DNA from: an uncultured Lachnobacterium sp.
Lineage (GTDB): Bacteria; Bacillota; Clostridia; Lachnospirales; Lachnospiraceae
Length of the DNA stretch: 44,376 bases
Direction of reading: 5' to 3'
Assembly: GCA_937889225.1 (NCBI GenBank)
Contig: CALAST010000002.1
Coordinates: forward strand, 1-44,376
A program made the position numbers and the translations under genes. Under the pieces are notes generated by a model. That model was given only the letters and a program-made list of their open reading frames with translations, did not search any database and had not been told where the DNA came from. How positions within the stretch are numbered: position 1 is the first letter of the stretch; each line of letters starts with the position of its first letter. Shown in pieces: positions 7,473 through 15,588 of the stretch.

Positions 7473-8747
7473 ATGAATAGGAAATTGAGAGAACTTCTTA
7501 AGGGTGTGGAAATCAGGACGTTTTGTATCTTTTCGGTGGCACTATTGTTTAGTATTGTTCCGTTTTTGGACACACCGCAAAATATTATGGATGGGATGTA
7601 TAAAATCATCATTTCCAGAGATATTTTGATTACGGATTATTTTGCATTAGTGGGCTATGGTGCTGCATTTTTAAATGCAGGTTTAATGATGTTAATTGCA
7701 ATGGGCTTAATTGCAGTATCAGAATTGCCATACACCGGATTAACATTGGCTTCGGTTTTTATCAGTCTTGGCTTCGGATTATGGGGAAAAAATCCGGTGA
7801 ATATGCTGCCGATTGTATTAGGTACATTTCTTTATGCAAAGATACATAAACTAAAATTTACAAAGTATACGTATACTTCCATTTTTGCAGGTTGTTTATC
7901 GCCATTTGTAACAGAGTTTGTGTATATTTTGCCGTTTTCGCTGGAAATAAATATTTTGTGTGCATTGTTGTTAGGCGTGGGAATGGGCTTTGCGATTGCA
8001 CCTCTTGCAACACATACAACATCCGTGCATATGGGATACAGTTTATTTAATGTTGGATTTGCCGGAGGTACATTAGGCTTTATTGTATACAGTTTGGTAA
8101 AATCCTTGGGAATGACAACGGAAACGGTTTTCATTTGGCAGGAAGGCATTCCGCCTGTACTTGCAATAGGTCTGTTTTTATATTTCTTAGCCACATTTTT
8201 ATTTGGCTTTTGGTTGGAAGAATATAAAATTTCAGGATTATTTAAAATTATGCGTCATCCGGGACGTACCGTTACGGATTTTGTTATGTTAGATGGACGT
8301 GGAAATACTTTGATGAATATGGCAATTATGGGTATTATTTGTGAAGTATTCATTATTGCTATTGGAGGTGACTTATCCGGTCCTGTGTTAGGGTGTATCT
8401 TAACAGTATTTGGATTTTCCGCATTTGGTGCACATCCGAAAAATTATCTTCCGGTATTAGGCGGTGTTGTACTTGCGACTGTTTTTATGACACCGGAGAT
8501 TTCACAGCCGGCAATGCAGATTGCAGCTATGCTTGTAGTTGGAATTGCACCGATTGCAGGGGAATTTGGTGTAGTAGCAGGAATCTTTTCCGGAATCGTG
8601 CACGTAGCGGTGGTATGTTGTACAGGTGCATTTTATGGAGGACTAAATCTGTATAACAATGGATTTAGTGCAGGTTGGGTAGCCATTTTTATGGTTCCAA
8701 TTTTAGAAAGCTTTATGGAACGTTTTAAAAAGAAGAAAAAAGTGTAA
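7473..8747 (+). CDS. DUF1576 multi-pass membrane protein
   Basis: This is a 424-residue, very hydrophobic protein with roughly ten or more predicted membrane helices, a few short loops, and a basic C-terminus (RFKKKKKV). Two similar halves can be read: LGFGLWGKNPVNMLPIVLGT near 110 and FGFSAFGAHPKNYLPVLGGV near 320 share an F-G-x-x-x-x-x-x-P-x-N-x-L-P-x-x-x-G pattern. This fits an internal duplication and the two-copy DUF1576 family of Firmicutes. The inverted-topology look suggests a channel or transporter, but no substrate is known. GGGGGT precedes the ATG. The small gene at 8871 follows 120 bp later. Confidence 0.8.
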   Translation: MNRKLRELLKGVEIRTFCIFSVALLFSIVPFLDTPQNIMDGMYKIIISRDILITDYFALVGYGAAFLNAGLMMLIAMGLIAVSELPYTGLTLASVFISLGFGLWGKNPVNMLPIVLGTFLYAKIHKLKFTKYTYTSIFAGCLSPFVTEFVYILPFSLEINILCALLLGVGMGFAIAPLATHTTSVHMGYSLFNVGFAGGTLGFIVYSLVKSLGMTTETVFIWQEGIPPVLAIGLFLYFLATFLFGFWLEEYKISGLFKIMRHPGRTVTDFVMLDGRGNTLMNMAIMGIICEVFIIAIGGDLSGPVLGCILTVFGFSAFGAHPKNYLPVLGGVVLATVFMTPEISQPAMQIAAMLVVGIAPIAGEFGVVAGIFSGIVHVAVVCCTGAFYGGLNLYNNGFSAGWVAIFMVPILESFMERFKKKKKV

Positions 8748-8758
8748 ATGAAAAGTTC

Positions 8759-8786
8759 TTGCATTTAGAAATATAATGTATAAAAT
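8759..8786 (+). promoter_or_regulatory. weak putative promoter before the small ORF
   Basis: TTGCAT (8759-8764), a 16-bp spacer and TAAAAT (8781-8786). Read-through from the DUF1576 gene is equally possible, since no terminator separates the two. Confidence 0.35.
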
Positions 8787-8870
8787 GACAGATAGGGGAC
8801 TGATTATATAGAAAAGAGGTTATGAATTTTATTAAAATTTTTGGTTAAATTGAAAGGAGGATGTTTGGTT

Positions 8871-9230
8871 ATGATACACGAAGAAAAGAAAGTTGCAAAA
8901 ATCATTGAAGAACTGGCCATGTATTTTTTCTCGATTGGTGCAAATACTGTCAGTTCCAAGATTGAAAAACAAGAGGAGAATGTAAAAATTACATTTCGTG
9001 CTGACTATTTACCGGAATATGAGGAAGATATTCAGTATTTGGAGGAATGTTTGGGAAATGAACAACGCAATGCAGGTATGGAAGATGTGTATTGGGAACT
9101 GGTAGGTTCAGGAGACCCGGGAGAAAGCAGTCAGTTGTTGCTTTTAGCAATGCTAGTGGATTCATATGAGATTCATAAATTTGAAAATGAGATAGAATTG
9201 CATTTATATAAGAAACGTACTGATATATAA
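8871..9230 (+). CDS. small acidic protein of unknown function
   Basis: This is a 119-residue soluble acidic protein beginning MIHEEKKVAKIIEELAMYFF. I chose ATG 8871 because AAAGGAGG (8852-8859) lies 11 nt upstream; the open frame extends back to a TTG at 8841, but that would place the ribosome site inside the gene. The N-terminal half (IIEELAMYFFSIGANTVSSKI then an ITFRADYLPEY strand) has a helix-then-strands look, distantly like the start of a GHKL-ATPase-type fold, but no ATP-binding boxes are present. It follows the DUF1576 gene in the same direction and may be a partner. The gene is real by its ribosome site; I do not recognise the family. Confidence 0.65.
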   Translation: MIHEEKKVAKIIEELAMYFFSIGANTVSSKIEKQEENVKITFRADYLPEYEEDIQYLEECLGNEQRNAGMEDVYWELVGSGDPGESSQLLLLAMLVDSYEIHKFENEIELHLYKKRTDI

Positions 9231-9292
9231 TTGACATATACAACAAGATAGTCAAAGTTATGAACGTTTTCGTTTTGTAACGTTTAAAGTCT

Positions 9293-9334
9293 GTAAAAAT
9301 CGATGTAAAATTTGCTTCGCAAATGGATTTTTAC
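9293..9334. repeat. composite hairpin adjoining repeat copy B
   Basis: GTAAAAATC (9293-9301) pairs with GATTTTTAC (9326-9334). Inside, ATTTGC (9310-9315) pairs with GCAAAT (9319-9324) around TTC. Its right arm is the beginning of repeat copy B (and of copy A at base 1), so the full element probably spans 9293-9396. Confidence 0.55.
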
Positions 9335-9396
9335 CTGTTATATTTACATTTTCCACGTATTTAGCAGTAAATACTAAGTACGGTGTGAATAGTAAC
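9322..9396. repeat. dispersed hairpin repeat, copy B
   Basis: This copy aligns end to end with 1-76. The stem is GTATTTAGCA (9357-9366) with TACTAAGTAC (9372-9381), the same GTAAA loop, and both copies end AGTAAC. One arm pair has become a G-U wobble and one a mismatch relative to the perfect stem in copy A. It sits in the 382-bp gap before pgi (9231-9612), which otherwise holds only the promoter and leader hairpin listed next. Confidence 0.6.
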
Positions 9397-9469
9397 AAAA
9401 AAGTTAATTTTCAGACCCATGCCAAGCAAGCCAAAAAATAACTTGTATGATTCATAGAGTTACATATGC

Positions 9470-9498
9470 TTGAATTTAGGTGGGTTTAATAGTATAAT
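9470..9498 (+). promoter_or_regulatory. promoter of pgi
   Basis: TTGAAT (9470-9475), a 17-bp spacer and a perfect TATAAT (9493-9498). The predicted start near 9505 gives a ~108-nt leader. Confidence 0.75.
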
Positions 9499-9533
9499 AA
9501 AATAAAAGTAATATCTTAATAAGGAAGAAACAG

Positions 9534-9581
9534 TAACTATTCAAAACTGAAATTTGTAATTAGAAAGTTTTTGAATAGTTA
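9534..9581 (+). promoter_or_regulatory. 13-bp leader hairpin upstream of pgi
   Basis: TAACTATTCAAAA (9534-9546) pairs perfectly with TTTTGAATAGTTA (9569-9581). It lies between the promoter and the ribosome site AAGGGGG (9597-9603). It has no T-run, so a 5' stabilising stem for an abundant glycolytic mRNA is more likely than a terminator. Confidence 0.55.
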
Positions 9582-9612
9582 TCATAAAAATTAACTAAGG
9601 GGGTATTTACCA

Positions 9613-11193
9613 ATGATTTCTTGGAACAATTTAGATACGACAAGTGCGTATCAGGAACTTTTAGACGCTGATGTTGTAAATCTTGCAGAAGTTATGGCAG
9701 GAGAAAACGGAGCAGAACGTGTGAAAAAATACAGCGTTCCTATGGCAGAAGGACTTGCTTTCAACTATGCATCAAAACAGGTTGATGACAAAGTATTAGA
9801 CATCCTTGCAAAATTAGCAAAAGAAACACAGCTTGTAGAAAAATTTGAAACTCTTTACAACGGTGCAGTTGTAAACACAGGTGAAAAACGTCTTGTACTT
9901 CATCACATGACACGCGGACAGTTAGGCGAAGCTGTTTTAGCAGATGGCGTTGACAAACGCACATTCTACACAAATCAGCAGAGTGCAATCGCAGAATTTG
10001 CAAACAAAGTACATAATGGTGAAATTACAAACGCAGCAGGCGAAAAATTCACAACCGTTGTTCAGATTGGTATCGGTGGAAGTGACCTCGGACCACGTGC
10101 TATGTATTTAGCACTTGAAAACTGGGCAAAAGTAAACAATACACTTAAAATGGAAGCAAAATTCATCAGTAATGTAGACCCTGATGATGCAGCAGGCGTA
10201 TTAGCTACTATCGATGTAGAACATTCTATTTTTGTACTTGTTTCAAAATCCGGTACAACACTTGAAACATTAACAAACGAATCTTTTGTAAAAGATGCAT
10301 TAAAGAACGCAGGATTAGACGCTTCGAAACACATGATTGCTGTTACAAGTGAAACATCTCCACTCGCTAAGAGCGATGACTATTTAGCAGCTTTCTTTAT
10401 GGATGACTATATTGGTGGACGTTTCTCTTCTACTTCCGCAGTAGGTGGTGCAGTATTATCACTTGCATTCGGACCGGAAGTATTTGCACAGTTCTTAGAC
10501 GGTGCAGCAGAAGCAGACAAACTTGCAAAAAATGAAGATTTACTTGCAAACCCTGCAATGTTAGACGCATTAATTGGTGTTTACGAACGCAATATTTTAG
10601 GATACCAGAATACAGCAGTATTGCCATATTCACAGGCATTAAGCCGTTTCCCTGCACATTTACAGCAGCTTGATATGGAATCTAACGGAAAATCCGTAAA
10701 CCGTTTTGGTGAACCTGTAGATTACCCAACAGGTCCTGTTATTTTCGGTGAACCGGGAACAAACGGACAGCATTCTTTCTATCAGTTGTTACATCAGGGA
10801 ACAGACATCGTGCCACTTCAGTTCGTTGGATTTAAAAACAACCAGATGGGCAGAGATGTTGTGATTCAGGACAGCACAAGTCAGCAGAAATTATGTGCAA
10901 ACGTAGTTGCTCAGATTGTAGCATTTGCATGTGGCAAAGAAGACGAAGACCGCAACAAATATTTCGAAGGCGGACGTCCATCCAGCATTATCGTAGGTGA
11001 CAAACTTACTCCAAGTGCACTTGGCTCACTCCTTTCACACTTCGAAAACAAGATTATGTTCCAGGGCTTTGCATGGAATGTAAACAGCTTCGACCAGGAA
11101 GGCGTACAGCTTGGTAAAGTATTAGCAAAACGTGTACTTGCTCATGAAACAGATGGTGCTTTGAAGGCGTATAGTGATTTATTAAATATTTAA
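9613..11193 (+). CDS. pgi: glucose-6-phosphate isomerase
   Basis: This 526-residue cytoplasmic enzyme interconverts glucose 6-phosphate and fructose 6-phosphate (glycolysis, gluconeogenesis). Sugar-phosphate isomerase (SIS) motifs are plain: QIGIGGSDLGPRAMY (~151-165), SKSGTTLET (~211-219), GGRFSSTSAVG (~268-278), FGEPGTNGQHSFYQLLHQGT (~375-394) and the C-terminal FDQEGVQLGKVLAKR. It belongs to the longer, E. coli-like type (about 550) rather than the ~450-residue Bacillus type. It has its own promoter and a near-perfect terminator, so it is a single-gene unit. Codon use is very regular, as in highly expressed genes. Confidence 0.97.
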   Translation: MISWNNLDTTSAYQELLDADVVNLAEVMAGENGAERVKKYSVPMAEGLAFNYASKQVDDKVLDILAKLAKETQLVEKFETLYNGAVVNTGEKRLVLHHMTRGQLGEAVLADGVDKRTFYTNQQSAIAEFANKVHNGEITNAAGEKFTTVVQIGIGGSDLGPRAMYLALENWAKVNNTLKMEAKFISNVDPDDAAGVLATIDVEHSIFVLVSKSGTTLETLTNESFVKDALKNAGLDASKHMIAVTSETSPLAKSDDYLAAFFMDDYIGGRFSSTSAVGGAVLSLAFGPEVFAQFLDGAAEADKLAKNEDLLANPAMLDALIGVYERNILGYQNTAVLPYSQALSRFPAHLQQLDMESNGKSVNRFGEPVDYPTGPVIFGEPGTNGQHSFYQLLHQGTDIVPLQFVGFKNNQMGRDVVIQDSTSQQKLCANVVAQIVAFACGKEDEDRNKYFEGGRPSSIIVGDKLTPSALGSLLSHFENKIMFQGFAWNVNSFDQEGVQLGKVLAKRVLAHETDGALKAYSDLLNI

Positions 11194-11205
11194 TGAAAAA
11201 ATTTA

Positions 11206-11235
11206 GGGGCTGGAAAATTTTCCAGCCCCGTTTTT
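11206..11235 (+). terminator. terminator of pgi
   Basis: A perfect 24-base palindrome (11206-11229; arm GGGGCTGGAAAA) is followed by GTTTTT. It is a textbook intrinsic terminator 12 bp after the stop codon. Confidence 0.9.
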
Positions 11236-11327
11236 AGATTATTTTTCGTTATAGTGATTTTATTGTAATGAAAAGGTAGTACCGGATAAAGTATAACGGT
11301 TGCCTGAAAGTTAATTAGTTAAAAAAG

Positions 11328-11369
11328 AGTAACTGTTCGGTTTCTTAGGTTGAGGACAGTTATTTTTTT
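11328..11369 (+). terminator. orphan terminator-like hairpin
   Basis: TAACTGT (11330-11336) pairs with ACAGTTA (11356-11362), extendable by a G-U and a C-G pair, and is followed by a seven-T run (11363-11369). No gene directly precedes it, so it may end a small RNA or a lost gene in the 501-bp gap between pgi and glpK. Confidence 0.5.
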
Positions 11370-11391
11370 GTATTCTTTCCAATTTCATTAA

Positions 11392-11526
11392 CCAAGTGAG
11401 GAAAGAACATTCGTACAGATATATTTGCTTTCTAAAGATAGTTTTATATTTAAGATTGGAAATTTGTACCAATATGATTTAGAATGTGTGGAAGAAATGT
11501 ATCAGAAATATTTAGAAGAACATTAG
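11392..11526 (+). pseudogene. possible gene fragment without a start codon
   Basis: The frame is open from just after TAA (11389-11391) to TAG (11524-11526). The 44-residue reading looks protein-like: it includes FVQIYLLSKDSFIFKIGNLY and ends MYQKYLEEH. There is no start codon or ribosome site at its beginning; the only ATG is near the end. It may be the 3' remnant of a decayed gene in this otherwise empty gap. I do not recognise the family. Confidence 0.3.
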
Positions 11527-11613
11527 GCTATTAATTAAAAAAGGATTTTGTGCAAAGTACAGAAAAAAAAAAGAAAAAAAGATAAATAAATGTCAAAATG
11601 CACAAAAAAATAG

Positions 11614-11642
11614 ATGACAAAATACGACAATGGTGTTATAAT
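11614..11642 (+). promoter_or_regulatory. putative promoter of the glycerol operon
   Basis: ATGACA (11614-11619), a 17-bp spacer and a perfect TATAAT (11637-11642), 53 bp before the glpK ATG. No clear catabolite-repression (cre) or antiterminator element could be identified in the leader. Confidence 0.65.
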
Positions 11643-11694
11643 TAAAAGTAACAAGATGTACGGACTTTGCTAAAATTATAAAGGGGGAATTTTT

Positions 11695-13191
11695 ATGGCA
11701 AAATATGTAATGGCGTTGGACGCAGGTACCACCAGTAACAGATGTATTCTTTTTAATGAAAGAGGCGAAATGTGCAGCGTAGCACAAAGAGAGTTTACAC
11801 AGTACTTCCCACAGCCGGGTTGGGTAGAGCATGATGCGGACGAAATTTGGGCGAGTCAGCTTGGTGTTGCGGTAGAAGCAATGAGTAAAATCGGTGCTTC
11901 CGCAGAAGACATTGCAGCAATCGGTATCACAAACCAAAGAGAAACAGCAATTGTTTGGGATAAGAATACCGGTGTACCTGTGTACCACGCAATCGTATGG
12001 CAATGCAGAAGAACTTCTGAATACTGCGATTCCTTAAAAGAAAAAGGATTAGTAGATATGTTCCGAGCAAAAACAGGCTTAGTAATTGACGCTTACTTCT
12101 CAGCTACCAAAGTAAAATGGATTCTTGACAATGTTGAGGGTGCAAGAGAAAAAGCAGAAGCGGGAGATTTGTTATTCGGTACTGTAGAAACATGGTTAAT
12201 CTGGAAATTAACAAAAGGTGCTGTTCATGTAACAGACTACACAAATGCATCTCGTACCATGATGTTTAACATCAACACTTTAGAATGGGATGATGAAATT
12301 TTAGCAGAACTTAACATTCCAAAGAGTATGCTTCCGGAAGCAAAACCTTCCAGCTGTGTATATGGAGATGCAGACCCATCTTTCTTGGGCGGAGCGATTC
12401 CAATCGCAGGTGCGGCAGGTGACCAGCAAGCAGCGTTATTTGGTCAGACATGTTTTACGGCAGGCGAGGCAAAAAATACATACGGAACAGGATGTTTCTT
12501 ATTAATGAACACAGGAGAAAAGCCTGTATTCTCTAAGAATGGATTATTAACAACCATCGCATGGGGAATTGATGGAAAAGTAAATTATGCATTAGAAGGT
12601 TCTATTTTCGTAGCAGGTGCAGCCGTTCAATGGTTACGTGATGAAATGAGAATCATTGATTCTTCTCCGGATTCCGAATACATGGCAAATAAAGTAAAAG
12701 ACACCAACGGATGTTACGTAGTTCCGGCATTTACCGGACTTGGTGCTCCTCATTGGGACCAGTACGCAAGAGGTGCAATCGTAGGTATTACCCGTGGTGT
12801 AAACAAATATCACATTATCAGAGCAACACTTGAATCCTTAGCATATCAGGTAAATGACGTATTAAGTGCGATGGAAGCAGACTCCGGCATTAACCTTGCA
12901 GCTTTGAAAGTTGACGGTGGTGCAAGTATCAACAACTTCTTAATGCAGACACAGGCAGACATTATTAATGCTCCTGTAAACCGTCCGGTATGTGTAGAAA
13001 CAACTGCTATGGGTGCTGCATATCTTGCAGGTCTTGCAGTTGGCTACTGGGAAAGCAAAGAAGAAGTTATCAAAAACTGGGCAATTGATGAAACATTCAA
13101 ACCATCTATTTCAGAGGAAGAAAGAGCAGCTAAGATAAAAGGCTGGAACAAAGCTGTAGAATATGCAAAAGGCTGGGCAAAAGAAGACTAA
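11695..13191 (+). CDS. glpK: glycerol kinase
   Basis: This 498-residue FGGY-family kinase phosphorylates glycerol to sn-glycerol 3-phosphate in the cytoplasm. The N-terminal phosphate-binding loop is LDAGTTSNRC (residues 8-17). INQRET-type substrate residues appear as GITNQRETAIVWD (~82-94). GAAGDQQAALFGQ (~240) and GAAVQWLRDEM (~310) are family signatures. Length is standard (about 500). AAGGGGGAA precedes the ATG at 11695. It is followed 29 bp later by glpF, forming the uptake pair in which the kinase traps glycerol brought in by the facilitator. Confidence 0.97.
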   Translation: MAKYVMALDAGTTSNRCILFNERGEMCSVAQREFTQYFPQPGWVEHDADEIWASQLGVAVEAMSKIGASAEDIAAIGITNQRETAIVWDKNTGVPVYHAIVWQCRRTSEYCDSLKEKGLVDMFRAKTGLVIDAYFSATKVKWILDNVEGAREKAEAGDLLFGTVETWLIWKLTKGAVHVTDYTNASRTMMFNINTLEWDDEILAELNIPKSMLPEAKPSSCVYGDADPSFLGGAIPIAGAAGDQQAALFGQTCFTAGEAKNTYGTGCFLLMNTGEKPVFSKNGLLTTIAWGIDGKVNYALEGSIFVAGAAVQWLRDEMRIIDSSPDSEYMANKVKDTNGCYVVPAFTGLGAPHWDQYARGAIVGITRGVNKYHIIRATLESLAYQVNDVLSAMEADSGINLAALKVDGGASINNFLMQTQADIINAPVNRPVCVETTAMGAAYLAGLAVGYWESKEEVIKNWAIDETFKPSISEEERAAKIKGWNKAVEYAKGWAKED

Positions 13192-13220
13192 TTACGCAAA
13201 AGATAAAGGGGGAAAAAGAT

Positions 13221-13931
13221 ATGTTGCCATATATAGCAGAATTTTTAGGAACAATGTTGCTTATCATCCTTGGTGATGGTGTTGTAGCCAACGTTACATT
13301 AAACAAATCAGGTATGAAAGGTGCTGGTTCTATCCAAATCACATTGGCTTGGGGTCTTGCAGTTATGGTACCTGCATTTATCTTTGGAACAGCTTCCGGT
13401 GCTTCCTTTAACCCGGCGCTTACACTTGCACTTGCAATTGATGGAAGTTTTGACTGGGCATTAGTACCGGGATATATCGTAGCACAATTTGCAGGAGCTT
13501 TCGTAGGTGCATGTATTGTATATCTTTTATTTAAAGACCAATTTGATGCAACTCCGGAACCGGGAGCAAAATTAGGTGTATTCTCTACAGGTCCTTCTGT
13601 TTCCAATTTACCACTTAACATTTTAAGTGAGGCAGTTGGAACATTTATCTTAGTATTTGCAATTAAAGGTATCGCTCAGGTTCCAAATATTGCCGGCGGC
13701 TTAGATAAATTCTTAGTATTTGGCATTATCGTATCTATCGGTATGTCTCTTGGTGGATTGACGGGTTATGCTTTAAATCCGGCACGTGACCTTGGTCCGC
13801 GTTTAGCACATACAATCTTACCGATTAAAGGAAAAGGCGATTCAAACTGGGGATATGGTATTGTTCCGTTAGTTGGACCGATTATCGGTGCAATCGTAGC
13901 AGTATTATTATATGGAGCGATTCCTTGGTAG
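13221..13931 (+). CDS. glpF: glycerol facilitator (aquaglyceroporin)
   Basis: This 236-residue MIP-family channel has six hydrophobic helices and two re-entrant NPA loops: NPA at 64-66 (SFNPALTLAL) and NPARD at 186-190. The Asp after the second NPA-R marks glycerol-conducting members rather than pure water channels. It imports glycerol by diffusion for the GlpK encoded just upstream. AAAGGGGGAAAAAG lies directly before the ATG. Confidence 0.96.
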   Translation: MLPYIAEFLGTMLLIILGDGVVANVTLNKSGMKGAGSIQITLAWGLAVMVPAFIFGTASGASFNPALTLALAIDGSFDWALVPGYIVAQFAGAFVGACIVYLLFKDQFDATPEPGAKLGVFSTGPSVSNLPLNILSEAVGTFILVFAIKGIAQVPNIAGGLDKFLVFGIIVSIGMSLGGLTGYALNPARDLGPRLAHTILPIKGKGDSNWGYGIVPLVGPIIGAIVAVLLYGAIPW

Positions 13932-13972
13932 AAGTGAGCAGATAATTGATAATAGTTAGCAGTAAATCAAGT

Positions 13973-14076
13973 TGATGCTGAAATAGCATTTGTTTAACCG
14001 AATCAAGCTACAATAGTAGCTATTTGGTTATGAGCACATAGCGAACGCGGATTGCGAATATCCGCGTAACTATGGT
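13973..14076. repeat. three consecutive hairpins between glpF and glpA
   Basis: ATGCT/AGCAT (~13973-13987) comes first. The second runs from AACCGAAT to ATTTGGTT and encloses AGCTAC/GTAGCT (~13997-14030). The third runs from CATAG to CTATG and encloses GCGGAT/ATCCGC (~14037-14076). None has a T-run. They could limit downstream transcription or protect the glpKF message, uncoupling kinase/channel from dehydrogenase levels. Confidence 0.5.
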
Positions 14077-14133
14077 TTTATAAATAAAATTCATTCACAT
14101 TAGAATTTCTGAAAAGGAAAGGAAACAAATAAA

Positions 14134-15570
14134 ATGTATGATGTAATTATTATTGGGGCTGGCGTTTCGGGAGCAGCTTCCGCGAGAGAGTTATCTCGTT
14201 ATAAAGTAAATATTTGTGTATTGGAAAAAGAAGATGACGTTTGCTGTGGCACATCCAAAGCAAATAGTGCGATTGTACACGCAGGATATGACGCTGCAAA
14301 TGGCTCTTTAATGGCAAAATTAAACGTTCGCGGAAACGAAATGATGGGAGACCTTGCAAAAGAACTCGACTTCCCATTCAAACGCAACGGCTCTCTTGTC
14401 ATCTGCCGTGCAGAAGAAGATATGCCAAACTTACAGGCATTATATGAAAGAGGCGTAAAAAATGGCGTAAAAGACCTCCGCATTATTTCAAAAGAAGAAG
14501 TTTTGGAATTAGAACCAAACATCACGGATGAAGTAGTTGCAGCATTGTATGCTCCAACAGGCGGCATTGTATGTCCATTTAACATGAACATTGCATTGGC
14601 AGAAAATGCAAATGTAAACGGTGTCGAATTTAAATTCAACACAGAAGTACAGGATATCAAAAAAGTGGAAGACCACTTTGAAATTCAAACAAATAATGGT
14701 GTATATGAAACAAAATATGTGGTAAATGCAGCAGGTGTATATGCAGACAAGTTCCACAACATGGTAAGCGAAAAGAAAATCCATATCACACCAAGACGCG
14801 GTGATTACTGTCTGTTAGACAAAACAGCAGGTGACCATGTAAGCAGAACGATTTTTGCCCTTCCGGGAAAATACGGAAAAGGCATTCTCGTAACACCAAC
14901 CGTACATGGCAACTTACTCCTTGGACCAACCGCACGTGATATCGAAGACAAAGAAGGCATAAACACAACCGCAGATGGCTTGGATGAAGTTATCACCAAA
15001 GCAGGACAAAACGTAAAAGACATTCCAATGCGTCAGGTTATCACTTCTTTCGCAGGCTTACGTGCACACGAAGATAACCATGAATTTATCATCGAAGAAT
15101 TAGCAGACTGCAAAGGCTTTATTGACTGTGCCGGAATCGAATCACCGGGTCTTACCAGTGCTCCTGCAATCGGTGAAATGGTGGCAGACATTTTGAAAGA
15201 CTTAATGGGCTTAGAAGAAAAAGAAGACTTTATCGCAACAAGAAAAGGTATCTTAAATCCGGAAGAACTTTCCATGGAAGAAAGAAAAGCACTCATCAAA
15301 GAAAAACCTGCATATGGCAACATCATTTGCCGCTGTGAAATGATTACGGAAGGCGAAATTATTGATGCCATTAGACGTCCGCTTGGAGCAAAATCCTTAG
15401 ATGCGGTAAAACGCAGAACAAGAGCAGGCATGGGACGTTGTCAGGCAGGATTCTGTTCACCAAGAACCATGGAAATCCTGGCAAGGGAATTAAACGTTGA
15501 CATGTCAGAAATCACAAAAACCGGCGGAGATTCCAAGATTATCGTTGGAATCAACAAAGACCGTTTATAG
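14134..15570 (+). CDS. glpA: GlpA-type FAD-dependent glycerol-3-phosphate dehydrogenase with BFD [2Fe-2S] domain
   Basis: This is a 478-residue protein. The dinucleotide-binding GAGVSGAASAREL starts at residue 8, followed by a DAO fold with CCGTSKANSAIVHAGYD (~40-55) typical of glycerol-3-phosphate dehydrogenases. A C-terminal BFD-like [2Fe-2S] domain has cysteines 399, 401, 436 and 441. It oxidises glycerol 3-phosphate to dihydroxyacetone phosphate. In clostridia this GlpA form is encoded with an NAD(P)/FAD oxidoreductase and a DUF1667 protein in place of E. coli GlpB and GlpC, exactly as here. AAAGGAAAGGAAAC precedes the ATG; the stop is 18 bp before the next start. Confidence 0.92.
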   Translation: MYDVIIIGAGVSGAASARELSRYKVNICVLEKEDDVCCGTSKANSAIVHAGYDAANGSLMAKLNVRGNEMMGDLAKELDFPFKRNGSLVICRAEEDMPNLQALYERGVKNGVKDLRIISKEEVLELEPNITDEVVAALYAPTGGIVCPFNMNIALAENANVNGVEFKFNTEVQDIKKVEDHFEIQTNNGVYETKYVVNAAGVYADKFHNMVSEKKIHITPRRGDYCLLDKTAGDHVSRTIFALPGKYGKGILVTPTVHGNLLLGPTARDIEDKEGINTTADGLDEVITKAGQNVKDIPMRQVITSFAGLRAHEDNHEFIIEELADCKGFIDCAGIESPGLTSAPAIGEMVADILKDLMGLEEKEDFIATRKGILNPEELSMEERKALIKEKPAYGNIICRCEMITEGEIIDAIRRPLGAKSLDAVKRRTRAGMGRCQAGFCSPRTMEILARELNVDMSEITKTGGDSKIIVGINKDRL

Positions 15571-15588
15571 GAAAGAGGGGGCACATTC

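Noticed and set aside
8841..8870. TTG start giving ten extra residues for the small acidic protein
   Set aside because: The strong AAAGGAGG site would fall inside the gene; ATG 8871 is well spaced from it.
11545..11567. Possible catabolite-repression (cre) site before glpK
   Set aside because: The AT-rich TGTGCAAAGTACAG stretch lacks the central CG and symmetric half-sites of a cre box.
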